DNA of 64,000 nucleotides, taken from NCBI GenBank assembly GCA_944326465.1, contig CALVEB010000005.1, positions 1 to 64,000 of the forward strand, written 5' to 3'. Positions 1-7,786 of the stretch are shown in pieces. Within the stretch, counting starts at the first letter, position 1; each line of letters begins with the position of its first letter. Origin of the DNA: Candidatus Gastranaerophilales bacterium (lineage in GTDB: Bacteria; Cyanobacteriota; Vampirovibrionia; Gastranaerophilales; Gastranaerophilaceae). Under the pieces are notes generated by a model. It had not been told where the DNA came from and made no database searches. It saw only the letters and a list, made by a program, of their open reading frames with translations. Both the position numbers and the translations under genes were made by a program.

Positions 1-338
1 CATTTATCATTATCCTTTAATAAAATCAGATTTATATAGTTTTGCCATTCAGTCCCGAATTGGTGCGTCAAACGACGCACCCTACGTTTAGAATTGTCGG
101 CTTGGTAAAGCCGACCTACATTAACTAACTCAAGCCACCATCTATACAAATTATGGTTAACGTGGCAAGCATTGTCTAGATAAAGCCACCATCTGTACAA
201 ATTAGGATTAACATGGCAAGCATTGTCTAACTCAAGCCACCATCTATACAAATTAGGGTTAACATGGCAAGCATTGTCTAACTCAAGCCACCATCTATGT
301 ATCATACGATTAAATCTTTTTCTTGCTGTTTCAGCCAT
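1..338 (-). CDS. Partial 17-residue tandem-repeat protein (runs off the window)
   Basis: Reading the minus strand from an ATG at 338 gives 112 codons with no stop up to the window edge. The N-terminus is basic (MAETARKRFNRM). It is followed by three tandem 17-residue units of the type RWWLELDNACHVNPNLY and the start of a fourth, then a basic tail. Expression signals are good: AGAGGA six bases before the ATG, and a promoter-like TTGTAT-N17-TATAAT further upstream. Two REP-like palindromes (58-119) are read through in frame. I recognise no family. The open frame, exact three-base periodicity and start signals favour a real or recently real gene. The low-complexity content and REP hairpins leave open a decayed or non-coding repeat. 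Confidence 0.5.
   Translation of the reverse strand, partial: MAETARKRFNRMIHRWWLELDNACHVNPNLYRWWLELDNACHVNPNLYRWWLYLDNACHVNHNLYRWWLELVNVGRLYQADNSKRRVRRLTHQFGTEWQNYINLILLKDNDK
58..119 (-). repeat. Two REP-like palindromes in the same orientation
   Basis: Two 28-bp elements (58-85 and 92-119) have the same design. On the minus strand each reads GTAG, an 8-bp perfect stem with a 4-nt loop, then AATT. Stems are GGTGCGTC/GACGCACC and GTCGGCTT/AAGCCGAC. A GTAG tetranucleotide 5' of a hairpin is the hallmark of REP sequences handled by REP-associated tyrosine transposases (RAYT). No such transposase is in the window. Confidence 0.7.
132..299. repeat. 51-bp tandem repeat, three full copies and a partial fourth
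   Basis: The word aagccacc recurs at 132, 183, 234 and 285, an exact 51-bp period. Units differ by only a few bases (for example tatggtt versus taggatt versus tagggtt). 51 is a multiple of three, and the repeat is open in frame on the minus strand. Confidence 0.9.
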
Positions 339-367
339 TAAGAATCCTCTTTTATACTCACATATAT

Positions 368-396
368 ATTATAGCGTATGTCTTGAAAAAATACAA
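368..396 (-). promoter_or_regulatory. Promoter of the partial repeat-protein gene
   Basis: On the minus strand TTGTAT (396-391) is followed after 17 bases by TATAAT (373-368), about 30 bases upstream of the ATG at 338. Confidence 0.6.
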
Positions 397-543
397 CCCC
401 TGTGGCTTTTGGATTGTTTTCTTCTGTATGTTTTCAGTGCACTTTTTCCTGTTAGAAGTTGATATTTGTGCTATCTATTCCCCGCATTGACGATATTTAT
501 ATTTCTGTTACAATTATACAGTAATTATATTTGAGGTGTGAGC

Positions 544-1560
544 ATGAGAAAACCTAATATCGCTATTCTTGGCGCTACCGGTGTTGTAGGACGTGAAATA
601 ACTAAAATCATTGATGAATTAAAAATAGACTTTAATGAAATAAAATTCCTTTCCAGTGCTAAAAGTGCAGGTACTGAACTTGAATTTCAAGGTAAAAAAT
701 ACATCGTTGAAGAAGCGAAACCTGAAAGTTTTGACGGGGTAAATATTGTTCTTGCATCAGCAGGCGGTGCTACAAGTCAAAAATTCGCGCCGGAAATAGT
801 TAAACGCGGCGGGGTTTTGATAGATAATTCAAGCGCTTTTAGAATGGAGAATGATGTTCCGCTTGTAATAGCTTATGTTAACGATGAAGATCTGAAAAAA
901 CATAAAGGTATTATCGCGAACCCTAATTGCTCAACTTCTCAGTTAATGCTTGTATTAAAGCCGCTGCACGAAAAAGCTGTAATCAAACGTCTGATTGTTT
1001 CCACATATCAGGCAGTGTCAGGTGCGGGGCTTGCCGCAATTAATGAACTGACTGCAAACACAAAAGCTTCCCTCGCAGGTGAAGATTTTGAAAACAAATG
1101 TTTCAAAAAGCCGATTGCGTTTAATGTAATTCCTCAAATAGACGTATTCTGTGACAACGGTTACACAAAAGAAGAAATGAAAGTTGTAAATGAAACGAAA
1201 AAAATTCTTCATCTGGCAGCAGAAACTCCTATTTCCTGTACTGCTGCAAGGGTTCCTGTGTACAACGGGCACTCGGAAGCTGTTGATATTGAATTTGAAA
1301 AAGATATTACTCCGGATGAAGTTCGTGAAATTCTTAAGGACTCTTTCGGTATTAAAGTTATTGATAATCCTGATAATTATGAATATCCGACAACGCGTGA
1401 TGCTTCAGGTGTTAATCCGGTTTTTGTCGGCCGCATAAGAAAAAATCTTGCATTTAATAACGGTATAACTCTCTGGTGTGTGGCTGATAATTTGCGTATC
1501 GGCGCTGCACTCAATACAGTTAGACTTTGTCAGAAAGTTATTGAAATGAATTTATACTAA
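544..1560 (+). CDS. asd: Aspartate-semialdehyde dehydrogenase
   Basis: NADPH-dependent reduction of aspartyl-4-phosphate to aspartate semialdehyde, the branch point to lysine/diaminopimelate, threonine and methionine. The 338-residue product has the N-terminal Rossmann motif GATGVVGRE, the catalytic-cysteine segment NPNCSTSQ (Cys129), and the C-terminal region with NPVFVGRIR. Length matches the family. A GTG at 538 lies within the ribosome binding site GAGGTG (533-538), so the ATG at 544, five bases downstream, is the better start. The gene is transcribed away from the divergent repeat gene and followed by two small same-strand genes. Confidence 0.97.
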   Translation: MRKPNIAILGATGVVGREITKIIDELKIDFNEIKFLSSAKSAGTELEFQGKKYIVEEAKPESFDGVNIVLASAGGATSQKFAPEIVKRGGVLIDNSSAFRMENDVPLVIAYVNDEDLKKHKGIIANPNCSTSQLMLVLKPLHEKAVIKRLIVSTYQAVSGAGLAAINELTANTKASLAGEDFENKCFKKPIAFNVIPQIDVFCDNGYTKEEMKVVNETKKILHLAAETPISCTAARVPVYNGHSEAVDIEFEKDITPDEVREILKDSFGIKVIDNPDNYEYPTTRDASGVNPVFVGRIRKNLAFNNGITLWCVADNLRIGAALNTVRLCQKVIEMNLY

Positions 1561-1606
1561 ATTATAAGGACTGGCTTGTGCCTGTTTTTACCCCTATGGA
1601 GAAAAA

Positions 1607-1888
1607 ATGAATATTAATAAATTGACAATTTTACCCCTGTCTAAGCATTGTGCCCCTATTCCAATAATTAATCCGGACAGTGAAGTCGTGAGGCAGGCGC
1701 TTTTGAAAACTACAAAGAGAGTTCTAGGACAAACAGCTTCTTTGCCTGATAAATTGGTTAAGAAACTTGCTCAGGAACGAAAAATTCCAGCTTTTGTGAA
1801 CCCAAAATCTTATGCAGGCAGTGCAGCAAAAACTCCTGTTGAAGATGCGCGTGTGCTGGGTGGTAACGGATTAGATTTTTTCGGTTAA
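1607..1888 (+). CDS. Small protein of unknown function (93 aa)
   Basis: A 93-residue open frame with GGAG just upstream of its ATG, 46 bases after asd. It has no signal peptide or membrane segment. The middle is basic and probably helical (around KTTKRVLGQTASLPDKLVKK), and the end is Gly-rich (GGNGLDFFG). I recognise no domain. It is probably one of the short lineage-restricted proteins common in this genome. The similar size and position of the next gene suggest both accompany asd, but nothing shows a functional link. Confidence 0.6.
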   Translation: MNINKLTILPLSKHCAPIPIINPDSEVVRQALLKTTKRVLGQTASLPDKLVKKLAQERKIPAFVNPKSYAGSAAKTPVEDARVLGGNGLDFFG

Positions 1889-1955
1889 TAAATCTTTAAA
1901 ATATAGCATTTTTTATTTTTAGCTTTCTTTTTCATAACAGAAGGAGAAATTACTA

Positions 1956-2159
1956 ATGCCTATAAATTCACTGAAAAATGTTATAAAGTTCCCACAGGTA
2001 AAAATTCCTACACGTTTTGACGACATTCAACGGGAAATAGCTATGGAGAAAGCACAAGCATACTACAATCAAACCCCTAAAATTACTGATAATACTACTT
2101 ATACCTTAGGAAGTATTATCGGATCTGAACTTGGTAAAAAGCTGCATATTGTCGGTTAA
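1956..2159 (+). CDS. Small protein of unknown function (67 aa)
   Basis: 67 residues, preceded by a strong AGAAGGAG site. It starts MPINSLKNVIKFPQVKIP, has a polar helical middle with several charged residues, and ends GSELGKKLHIVG. No signal peptide, no cysteine and no recognisable domain. The strong ribosome binding site argues that it is translated. Confidence 0.6.
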   Translation: MPINSLKNVIKFPQVKIPTRFDDIQREIAMEKAQAYYNQTPKITDNTTYTLGSIIGSELGKKLHIVG

Positions 2160-2263
2160 ACGCCTTTTTACTATATTTTATCGACAATATTTATTACTTT
2201 TTGTTAAATTATACTGCACATCCCTCTTTTTTCTGGTAATATTAAAGAAAAATAAGGGATATT

Positions 2264-2734
2264 ATGGGACAGGTTTTAAGAAGAGAAAATGTTGCGGAAT
2301 TTGTTCATAATCTGCAAAAAAGCGGCAAAACAATTGTTGCGACAAACGGATGTTTTGATATTTTGCATGTAGGACATGTAAGGTATCTGCAAAAAACAAA
2401 AACTTTTGCGGATTATTCAATTGTACTTCTTAATTCTGATAAATCCGTACGTTCAATAAAAGGTGAGGGCCGCCCGATAAATAACGAAAACGACAGAGCA
2501 GAAATTCTGTGTGCATTAAGCTGTGTTGATTATGTAGTGCTTTTTGACGAAGACAGTCCGCGTAATCTTCTTGATGAAATTAAACCTGATGTATACACAA
2601 AAGGCGCTGATTACAATATGGAAACTCTTCCTGAAGCTGATATTATGATTAAAAACGGCACAAAGGTTGAATTTATCAGTTTTGTCGAAGGTAAATCTAC
2701 TACAAATACCATAGAAAAAATGAAGAACAGTTGA
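2264..2734 (+). CDS. rfaE2: D-glycero-beta-D-manno-heptose 1-phosphate adenylyltransferase
   Basis: Adds AMP to heptose 1-phosphate to form ADP-heptose for the lipopolysaccharide core. The 156-residue protein is a stand-alone nucleotidyltransferase like the C-terminal half of HldE. The signature GCFDILHVGHVRYL (near residues 28-41) contains the HxGH motif, and ENDRAEILCAL and the C-terminal EGKSTT segment also fit. The kinase half is absent here, so a separate HldA-type kinase is expected elsewhere. AAGGGA lies upstream of the ATG. It precedes the lipid A gene group, consistent with LPS assembly. Confidence 0.93.
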   Translation: MGQVLRRENVAEFVHNLQKSGKTIVATNGCFDILHVGHVRYLQKTKTFADYSIVLLNSDKSVRSIKGEGRPINNENDRAEILCALSCVDYVVLFDEDSPRNLLDEIKPDVYTKGADYNMETLPEADIMIKNGTKVEFISFVEGKSTTNTIEKMKNS

Positions 2735-2809
2735 GTTTGAATTTATTACAGCATCAACATTTGCCGGTGTTGCAATAAGTTCGGAATGACGTTAAAAAGG
2801 AGATAAAAT

Positions 2810-3913
2810 ATGAAAGCTTTTACACTTGAAGAAATTACACAAATCACAGGCGGAATGCTGACAAAAGTTAGTGAAGCTAAAATTGAAAAAATTGCGCCTC
2901 CGCTTCTGGCAGATGAAAATACTCTGGCACTTGCTCTTGGTGAAGATGAAATTGCAAATCTTGCAAAGTCTAAAGCTAAAGCTGCGCTTGTGCCTCTAGG
3001 AGTTCAGATAGATGGTTTAACGACTATTGAAGTTGAAAGACCGCGTCTTGCTATGATGAAATTAATAACACTTTTTTATAAAGAACCTGAAGTCGCAGAC
3101 GGAGTTCATCCGACAGCGACCGTGCATCCTGAGGCTAAACTCGGACAGAATGTTAAAATCGGTCCTAATGTTGTTATCAGCCGCGGGGCCGAGATTGGTG
3201 ATAATACAAAAATCGTTGCTAATTCCTATATCGGAAGTGAGGCAAAAGTCGGTAAAAACTGTTTCTTCCATCCGGGGGTAAATATCGGTGACAGAGTACA
3301 AATCGGCGACAGTGTAATTCTTCATCACGGTGTATCTTTAGGAGCGGACGGTTTTAGTTTTGTAACCGAAAATCCTGATAATATTGAGCAGGCAAGAAAA
3401 GACGGTCAAATTAAAGACGGTGCCGCTCAAAAACACGTTATCTTCAAAATCCCGTCTATCGGCTCTGTTGTTATCGGCAACAATGTTGAAATAGGGGCAA
3501 ATACAACAATTGACCGCGGTACTATTGAAAATACGACTGTCGGTGATGATACAAAAATCGACAATCAGGTTATGATAGGTCATAATTGTAAAATCGGCAA
3601 AGGCTGTTTGATTGTATCGCAAGTAGGTATTGCGGGAAGCTGTGTAATCGGCGACCGCGTAGTTCTTGCGGGTCAAGCTGGGCTTGCCGACCATATCGAA
3701 ATCGGTTCAGATTCAATTATTACCGCTAAAGCAGGAGTAACAAAATCATTCCCTGAAAAATCAATTGTTGTTGGTATCCCTGCTGTTCCGAGAAAAGAAT
3801 TTATCAAACAGCTTAAAACAATGAAAGATGCTCAGGAAATATTTGCAAAATTCAGAAAATATGAACCGCTTTTAAAAGAATTTGAGGACAATATAAATAA
3901 TGATAACCATTAA
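2810..3913 (+). CDS. lpxD: UDP-3-O-acylglucosamine N-acyltransferase
   Basis: Third step of lipid A synthesis: N-acylation of UDP-3-O-acyl-glucosamine. The 367-residue protein has an N-terminal uridine-binding domain (about 1-100), then a long left-handed beta-helix of hexapeptide repeats (for example [34 protein letters not shown]), and a helical C-terminus. The catalytic-type histidine lies in the [13 protein letters not shown] segment. Its last 14 bases overlap the start of lpxC, indicating translational coupling. GGAG precedes the ATG. Confidence 0.96.
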   Translation: MKAFTLEEITQITGGMLTKVSEAKIEKIAPPLLADENTLALALGEDEIANLAKSKAKAALVPLGVQIDGLTTIEVERPRLAMMKLITLFYKEPEVADGVHPTATVHPEAKLGQNVKIGPNVVISRGAEIGDNTKIVANSYIGSEAKVGKNCFFHPGVNIGDRVQIGDSVILHHGVSLGADGFSFVTENPDNIEQARKDGQIKDGAAQKHVIFKIPSIGSVVIGNNVEIGANTTIDRGTIENTTVGDDTKIDNQVMIGHNCKIGKGCLIVSQVGIAGSCVIGDRVVLAGQAGLADHIEIGSDSIITAKAGVTKSFPEKSIVVGIPAVPRKEFIKQLKTMKDAQEIFAKFRKYEPLLKEFEDNINNDNH

Positions 3914-4718
3914 AAAAGAGATATCAGTTACCGGTAAAGGTTTAATGAAAAACAAACCTTGCACCGTAAATTTCTTTCCGTCAGAAGAAGGTAAAATAAG
4001 ATATTTTATCAAAGGTAAAGAAGGCTTTGAGGCTAATCTTGATAATGTTTTGTCCACAGAACACTGTGTGACGCTGGGTAACAAAACAGGTAAGGCAATG
4101 CTTACGGAGCATCTGACTGCTGCATTGGCATTCTGCGGAATAGATTCTATTGATATATGCATGTCTGAGGACGAAGTGCCGGCACTTGACGGAAGTTCAA
4201 AAGAATGGGTTGCTCTGTTTAATAAAGCAGGGATTAAAAAGCCTTTTCTTTACAGTCCGCCAAAATACACGGTATCAGAGCCGGTTTATTATCTCAACGG
4301 CAAGACAAGTCTTGTAATTTTACCGGATAAAGAGTTATTTATATCCTATGCTGTTAATTATGAGCATCCGGATTTGAGACAGTGCTGGGTAAACTATAAT
4401 CCTCGTAACAAAGAAGAAATTATAGAAGCCAGAACTTTTGGTTTTTACAAAGACCTCAAAAAATTTCAAATGCTCGGGTTTGCACAGGGTGTAACTTACG
4501 ACAATACAGTAGGACTTGAAGATGATGGCTATACAACAGAGTTGAGATCTGATAAAGAACCTGTTAAACATAAAATACTTGATTTAATAGGTGATCTATA
4601 TCTTACAGGTATAAATCCACTGAATTTGAAAGCTCAAATTCTCGTAAAAGAAGCAGGGCACGCTGTTCATATAAAAACAGCAAAACTGTTAAAAGAAAAA
4701 ATAATTGAATGTAAATAA
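3900..4718 (+). CDS. lpxC: UDP-3-O-acyl-N-acetylglucosamine deacetylase
   Basis: Zinc amidase that commits the pathway to lipid A. The 272-residue protein has the conserved blocks TEHLTAAL (zinc histidine), [30 protein letters not shown] (zinc His/Asp) and the C-terminal catalytic histidine in EAGHAVHIK. It overlaps lpxD by 14 bases and is followed after 12 bases by fabZ. It is somewhat shorter than the roughly 300 residues usual in proteobacteria but all active-site blocks are present. Confidence 0.95.
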   Translation: MITIKKEISVTGKGLMKNKPCTVNFFPSEEGKIRYFIKGKEGFEANLDNVLSTEHCVTLGNKTGKAMLTEHLTAALAFCGIDSIDICMSEDEVPALDGSSKEWVALFNKAGIKKPFLYSPPKYTVSEPVYYLNGKTSLVILPDKELFISYAVNYEHPDLRQCWVNYNPRNKEEIIEARTFGFYKDLKKFQMLGFAQGVTYDNTVGLEDDGYTTELRSDKEPVKHKILDLIGDLYLTGINPLNLKAQILVKEAGHAVHIKTAKLLKEKIIECK

Positions 4719-4730
4719 AAGGAGAAAGTG

Positions 4731-5177
4731 ATGACAGAAGAAACAAAAGTTTTAAGCTTTAACATTACTGAATTAATGGAGATGCTGCCGCATCGTTATC
4801 CGTTTTTGCTTGTAGACAGAATTACTGAGTGTGTACCCGGAAAATATGCAAAAGGTTATAAAAATCTTACTATGAATGAAGAATTTTTTCAGGGGCATTT
4901 CCCGAATAATCCGATTATGCCGGGGGTTTTACAGCTTGAAGCAATGGCGCAGTGTTCAGCTCCGATATTGATGACAATGCCGGAATTTGAAGGTAAATTG
5001 ACATTGTATGCCGGTGTTGACAATGTTCGATTTAAAAATATTGTAAGACCGGGGGATAAATTTGAAATGCATGTGGAACTGACAAAAGTTAAAGGCCCTG
5101 TATGCAAAGCGCATGGTATTGGCACAGTTGACGGTAAAACATGTGTTGAAGCGGATATGACATTCGCGCTAAAATAA
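4731..5177 (+). CDS. fabZ: 3-hydroxyacyl-ACP dehydratase
   Basis: Hot-dog-fold dehydratase of fatty-acid elongation, competing with LpxA for 3-hydroxyacyl-ACP. 148 residues. MLPHRYPFLLVDRI carries the catalytic histidine, and GHFPNNPIMPGVLQLEAMAQ carries the catalytic glutamate helix. The GTG at 4728 is only three bases from GGAG, while the ATG at 4731 is six bases away and is chosen. Third gene of the lpxD-lpxC-fabZ operon; a hairpin terminator follows. Confidence 0.95.
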   Translation: MTEETKVLSFNITELMEMLPHRYPFLLVDRITECVPGKYAKGYKNLTMNEEFFQGHFPNNPIMPGVLQLEAMAQCSAPILMTMPEFEGKLTLYAGVDNVRFKNIVRPGDKFEMHVELTKVKGPVCKAHGIGTVDGKTCVEADMTFALK

Positions 5178-5197
5178 ATAAAAAAGTTCATTAGATT

Positions 5198-5230
5198 ATA
5201 AATGGTGCGCTAAATTGACGCACCATTTAT
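5198..5230. terminator. Bidirectional terminator between fabZ and the repeat-protein gene
   Basis: A perfect 12-bp stem (ataaatggtgcg / cgcaccatttat) with a 9-nt loop, A-rich before and T-rich after, in the convergent gap. Confidence 0.75.
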
Positions 5231-5233
5231 ATT

Positions 5234-6682
5234 TTATTTAATTATTTTTTCCAGTCTGGCTGCTGAATTATCATTAGTACCGTGAGAATTTTCATAAGCC
5301 TTTAATAGTGCAACATAACCCTCAGGTGATTGGATAGATGTTTTTGTGTACCCGCGGGAAGATGAACTTGTTGCGGCTGCATACAGACCTGCACCGACTG
5401 CTATAATTGCTGCAGCTGCAATACCGAATTTTCCGCCTTTAGATTTGAAAATCTTTTGAATATTTTTACCTTTGAACAATTCTTTTGGTGAAAATTTTGA
5501 TAAACCGGATTTTGCTTTGCCTAAAACAACATTACCGGATTGAGTGTTCTGTGCCTGCGGGGCGTATGATAATTTACTTATATCAAGTTTCCCGTCAAAA
5601 TTACCCCAGAATTTTTTATTAAACGGAGCTTTACCGGCCAGTATCGGTGTCAGGTTTGATTTTGCCCCAAGCTGCACAACAGGCTGCTGCGGAGTATATT
5701 TTATATCTCCTGCATTATCAAGTTTAATGTCTCCGCTGCCCCAGAATTTTTTATTAAAAGGCGCTTTACCGGCCTGTATCGGCGTTAGGTTTGATTTTAT
5801 GCCGGATTGAACGACAGGCTGCGATACACCTTCTGATATGATTTTTGGTGTGATGTTGGAGTTTGATTGTTTTGATATATTATTTAAGAACTTTTGTGCG
5901 TCAGCCTGAGTAGTAAATGTTCTTGTAGGCTGTCCCTGCAGTTTAACATCGTACGTGCCGCGTTCGTTTAATACTATATTCCCGATATTTGTTTTGGGGT
6001 TTGTCATATTATCCAGAAATTTCTGCGCATCAGCTTGCGTAGTAAAAGTTCTTGTAGGCTGTCCCTGCAGTTTAACATCGTACGTGCCGCGTTCGTTTAA
6101 TACTATATTCCCGATATTTGTTTTGGGTTTTGTCATATTATCCAGAAATTTCTGCGCATCAGCTTGCGTAGTAAAAGTTCTCGTAGGCTGTCCCTGCAGT
6201 TTGACATCATACGTGCCGCGTTCGTTTAATACTATGCTGTTTTTGGCAGGAGATTTTACTTCCGGCTTAGTTGCAGAATTTGCTGTATGATTTTGTGTAA
6301 CGGATTCAGATTGTGCAGATTGTTTAACATCTTGTGCAGCCTGCTGCGTCTGTTGTCCTTGTGTAGGTTTAATTTCCGGAGTTGAAACCTGTTGTGTTTG
6401 CTGTCCGAGTTTGATTTTGTTTTCAGAATTCGCTACTGACTGCGCTGACGGCCCCTGTGAAGGCTTTACATCGGGCTTGGCCACTTGTTGACTCTGTGGA
6501 GAGGCTGTACGTTGTTCTGGTGCCGCATTAGCATTGCGTTCATGGCGTCTGTAACCATTTGTGTCATATTTTAAAATCTGTCCGATTTCCAGTTTTTTAT
6601 GATTTGCCATGTGTTGTTTTAAATTTCTTCCATTCACAGGCGTACCATAATATCCTGACTGTGTAGATGTAATTCGTGCCAT
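5234..6682 (-). CDS. Repeat-containing protein with C-terminal membrane segment, unknown function
   Basis: 482 residues in blocks. The first 50 residues are basic (MARITSTQSGYYGTPVNGR). A Gln/Ser/Pro-rich linker follows, then three nearly identical 43-residue repeats containing GTYDVKLQGQPTRTF and TTQADAQKFL (exact 129-bp DNA period), then two 45-residue repeats containing SNLTPI and AGKAPFNKKFWG. A hydrophobic segment rich in Ala (GIAAAAIIAVGAGLYAA) and a short helical tail end the protein. No signal peptide. AAGGGG precedes the ATG. I do not recognise a family; the 43-residue unit might be a small peptide- or glycan-binding fold. It sits on the opposite strand inside what is otherwise the lpx cluster. 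Confidence 0.75.
   Translation of the reverse strand: MARITSTQSGYYGTPVNGRNLKQHMANHKKLEIGQILKYDTNGYRRHERNANAAPEQRTASPQSQQVAKPDVKPSQGPSAQSVANSENKIKLGQQTQQVSTPEIKPTQGQQTQQAAQDVKQSAQSESVTQNHTANSATKPEVKSPAKNSIVLNERGTYDVKLQGQPTRTFTTQADAQKFLDNMTKPKTNIGNIVLNERGTYDVKLQGQPTRTFTTQADAQKFLDNMTNPKTNIGNIVLNERGTYDVKLQGQPTRTFTTQADAQKFLNNISKQSNSNITPKIISEGVSQPVVQSGIKSNLTPIQAGKAPFNKKFWGSGDIKLDNAGDIKYTPQQPVVQLGAKSNLTPILAGKAPFNKKFWGNFDGKLDISKLSYAPQAQNTQSGNVVLGKAKSGLSKFSPKELFKGKNIQKIFKSKGGKFGIAAAAIIAVGAGLYAAATSSSSRGYTKTSIQSPEGYVALLKAYENSHGTNDNSAARLEKIIK
5881..6250 (-). repeat. 129-bp intragenic direct repeats, three copies
   Basis: The word tgtccctgca recurs at 5931, 6060 and 6189, exactly 129 bp apart. The copies are almost identical in DNA as well as protein, suggesting recent duplication or ongoing homogenisation. 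Confidence 0.9.
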
Positions 6683-6840
6683 TTAATCCATCCCCTTAAT
6701 TCTTTAAATTTTCCCCGTAAAAAATCTAAATTCCCCGTATTAATATAAACACTTTTACATTTTAAAAATTGCCATATCTATAAATTAAATTTTAACAAAT
6801 GTTAACAGCGCGCTGCCGGTATTAAGTTAATATAAAGAAA

Positions 6841-6869
6841 TTGTGCTATACCGGTATTTGTAATATAAT
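6841..6869 (+). promoter_or_regulatory. lpxA promoter with a palindrome in the spacer
   Basis: TTGTGC (6841-6846), 17 bases, TATAAT (6864-6869), 25 bases before the lpxA ATG. The spacer contains the perfect palindrome ATACCGGTAT (6848-6857), a possible operator. Confidence 0.7.
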
Positions 6870-6893
6870 TGGAAAATAGGAGAGGGAGAAATT

Positions 6894-7703
6894 ATGATAG
6901 ATAAAACAGCAATTATCCACCCGGGCGCACAAATCGCTGATGATGCAATTATCGGCCCTTATGTTGTTATCGGAGAGAATGTAAAAATAGGAAGTAAAAC
7001 AAGAGTTATATCTAACGCGTTTATTGAACATGCTGAAATAGGCGAAAGATGTACAATCAGCCCGTTTGCCACAATCGGGTCAGAACCGCAGGATTTAGGT
7101 TACAAAGGCGAGCCGACAAAAGTCGTAATCGGTAATGATACTATAATAAAAGAAAACGTAACTGTTCACAGAGGCGCTGCATGCGGTGATTTTACAACAC
7201 GTATCGGCAACAAATGCCTCCTAATGGTAGGTTCGCATGTCGCTCACAACTGTGTTTTGGCTGATGAAGTCATTTTAGCTAATCTTGTAACTTTAGCCGG
7301 ACATATTCATGTCGGTTTTGGAGCTTTTATTGGCGGTATGAGTGTGTTCCACCAAAATATTAGAATAGGTGAAATGGCTATTGTCAGCGGTTTTTCTGCT
7401 TCCAGACAGGATATTTTACCGTATTCAAAAGGTGAAGGCAGACCGCCTGTTCCGCGCGGCTTAAATGTCGTTGCAATGAAGCGCCGCGGTATTCCGGCTG
7501 ATATAAGAAATCATACAAGAGAAGCCTTCAAACTTCTTATTTCTGATGAGTATAATACGACGCAGGCTATTGAAAAAATTAAGGCTGAAATACCTATGAA
7601 CAAATACATTGAAAATATGATTGATTTTATCAAAACTTCCAAGCGCGGTGTTCTGTTAAAATCACATAAATCAGGATATCAGTCACTGGAAGATGAAGAA
7701 TAA
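6894..7703 (+). CDS. lpxA: UDP-N-acetylglucosamine O-acyltransferase
   Basis: First step of lipid A synthesis: transfer of 3-hydroxyacyl from ACP to UDP-GlcNAc. The 269-residue protein is a left-handed beta-helix (IHPGAQIADDAIIGPYVVIG onward). VGSHVAHNCVL carries the catalytic histidine, and GMSVFHQNIRIG and a C-terminal helical domain follow. It starts after GGAGAGGGAG. It belongs with lpxD-lpxC-fabZ by function but has its own promoter because a minus-strand gene separates it from fabZ. A terminator follows. Confidence 0.96.
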   Translation: MIDKTAIIHPGAQIADDAIIGPYVVIGENVKIGSKTRVISNAFIEHAEIGERCTISPFATIGSEPQDLGYKGEPTKVVIGNDTIIKENVTVHRGAACGDFTTRIGNKCLLMVGSHVAHNCVLADEVILANLVTLAGHIHVGFGAFIGGMSVFHQNIRIGEMAIVSGFSASRQDILPYSKGEGRPPVPRGLNVVAMKRRGIPADIRNHTREAFKLLISDEYNTTQAIEKIKAEIPMNKYIENMIDFIKTSKRGVLLKSHKSGYQSLEDEE

Positions 7704-7712
7704 ATTTTACTG

Positions 7713-7738
7713 AGGAGGCCAAATCAGGCCTCCTTTTT
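7713..7738 (+). terminator. lpxA terminator
   Basis: AGGAGGCC / GGCCTCCT stem of 8 bp, loop AAATCA, then five Ts. Confidence 0.85.
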
Positions 7739-7786
7739 AATACTTTATTCTGACGTCTTACAAAGTTTTTATGTTACTATATAATC

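Noticed and set aside
132-299. CRISPR array
   Set aside because: The 51-bp units are contiguous tandem repeats with no unique spacers; the period is a multiple of three and the frame stays open.
223-462. Plus-strand 79-residue ORF over the 51-bp repeats
   Set aside because: It is the complement of the better-supported minus-strand frame and has no ribosome binding site or coherent product.
5955-6290. 111-residue plus-strand ORF with internal repeats
   Set aside because: Mirror frame of the 43-residue repeats of the minus-strand gene; the minus frame has the start signals and full length.
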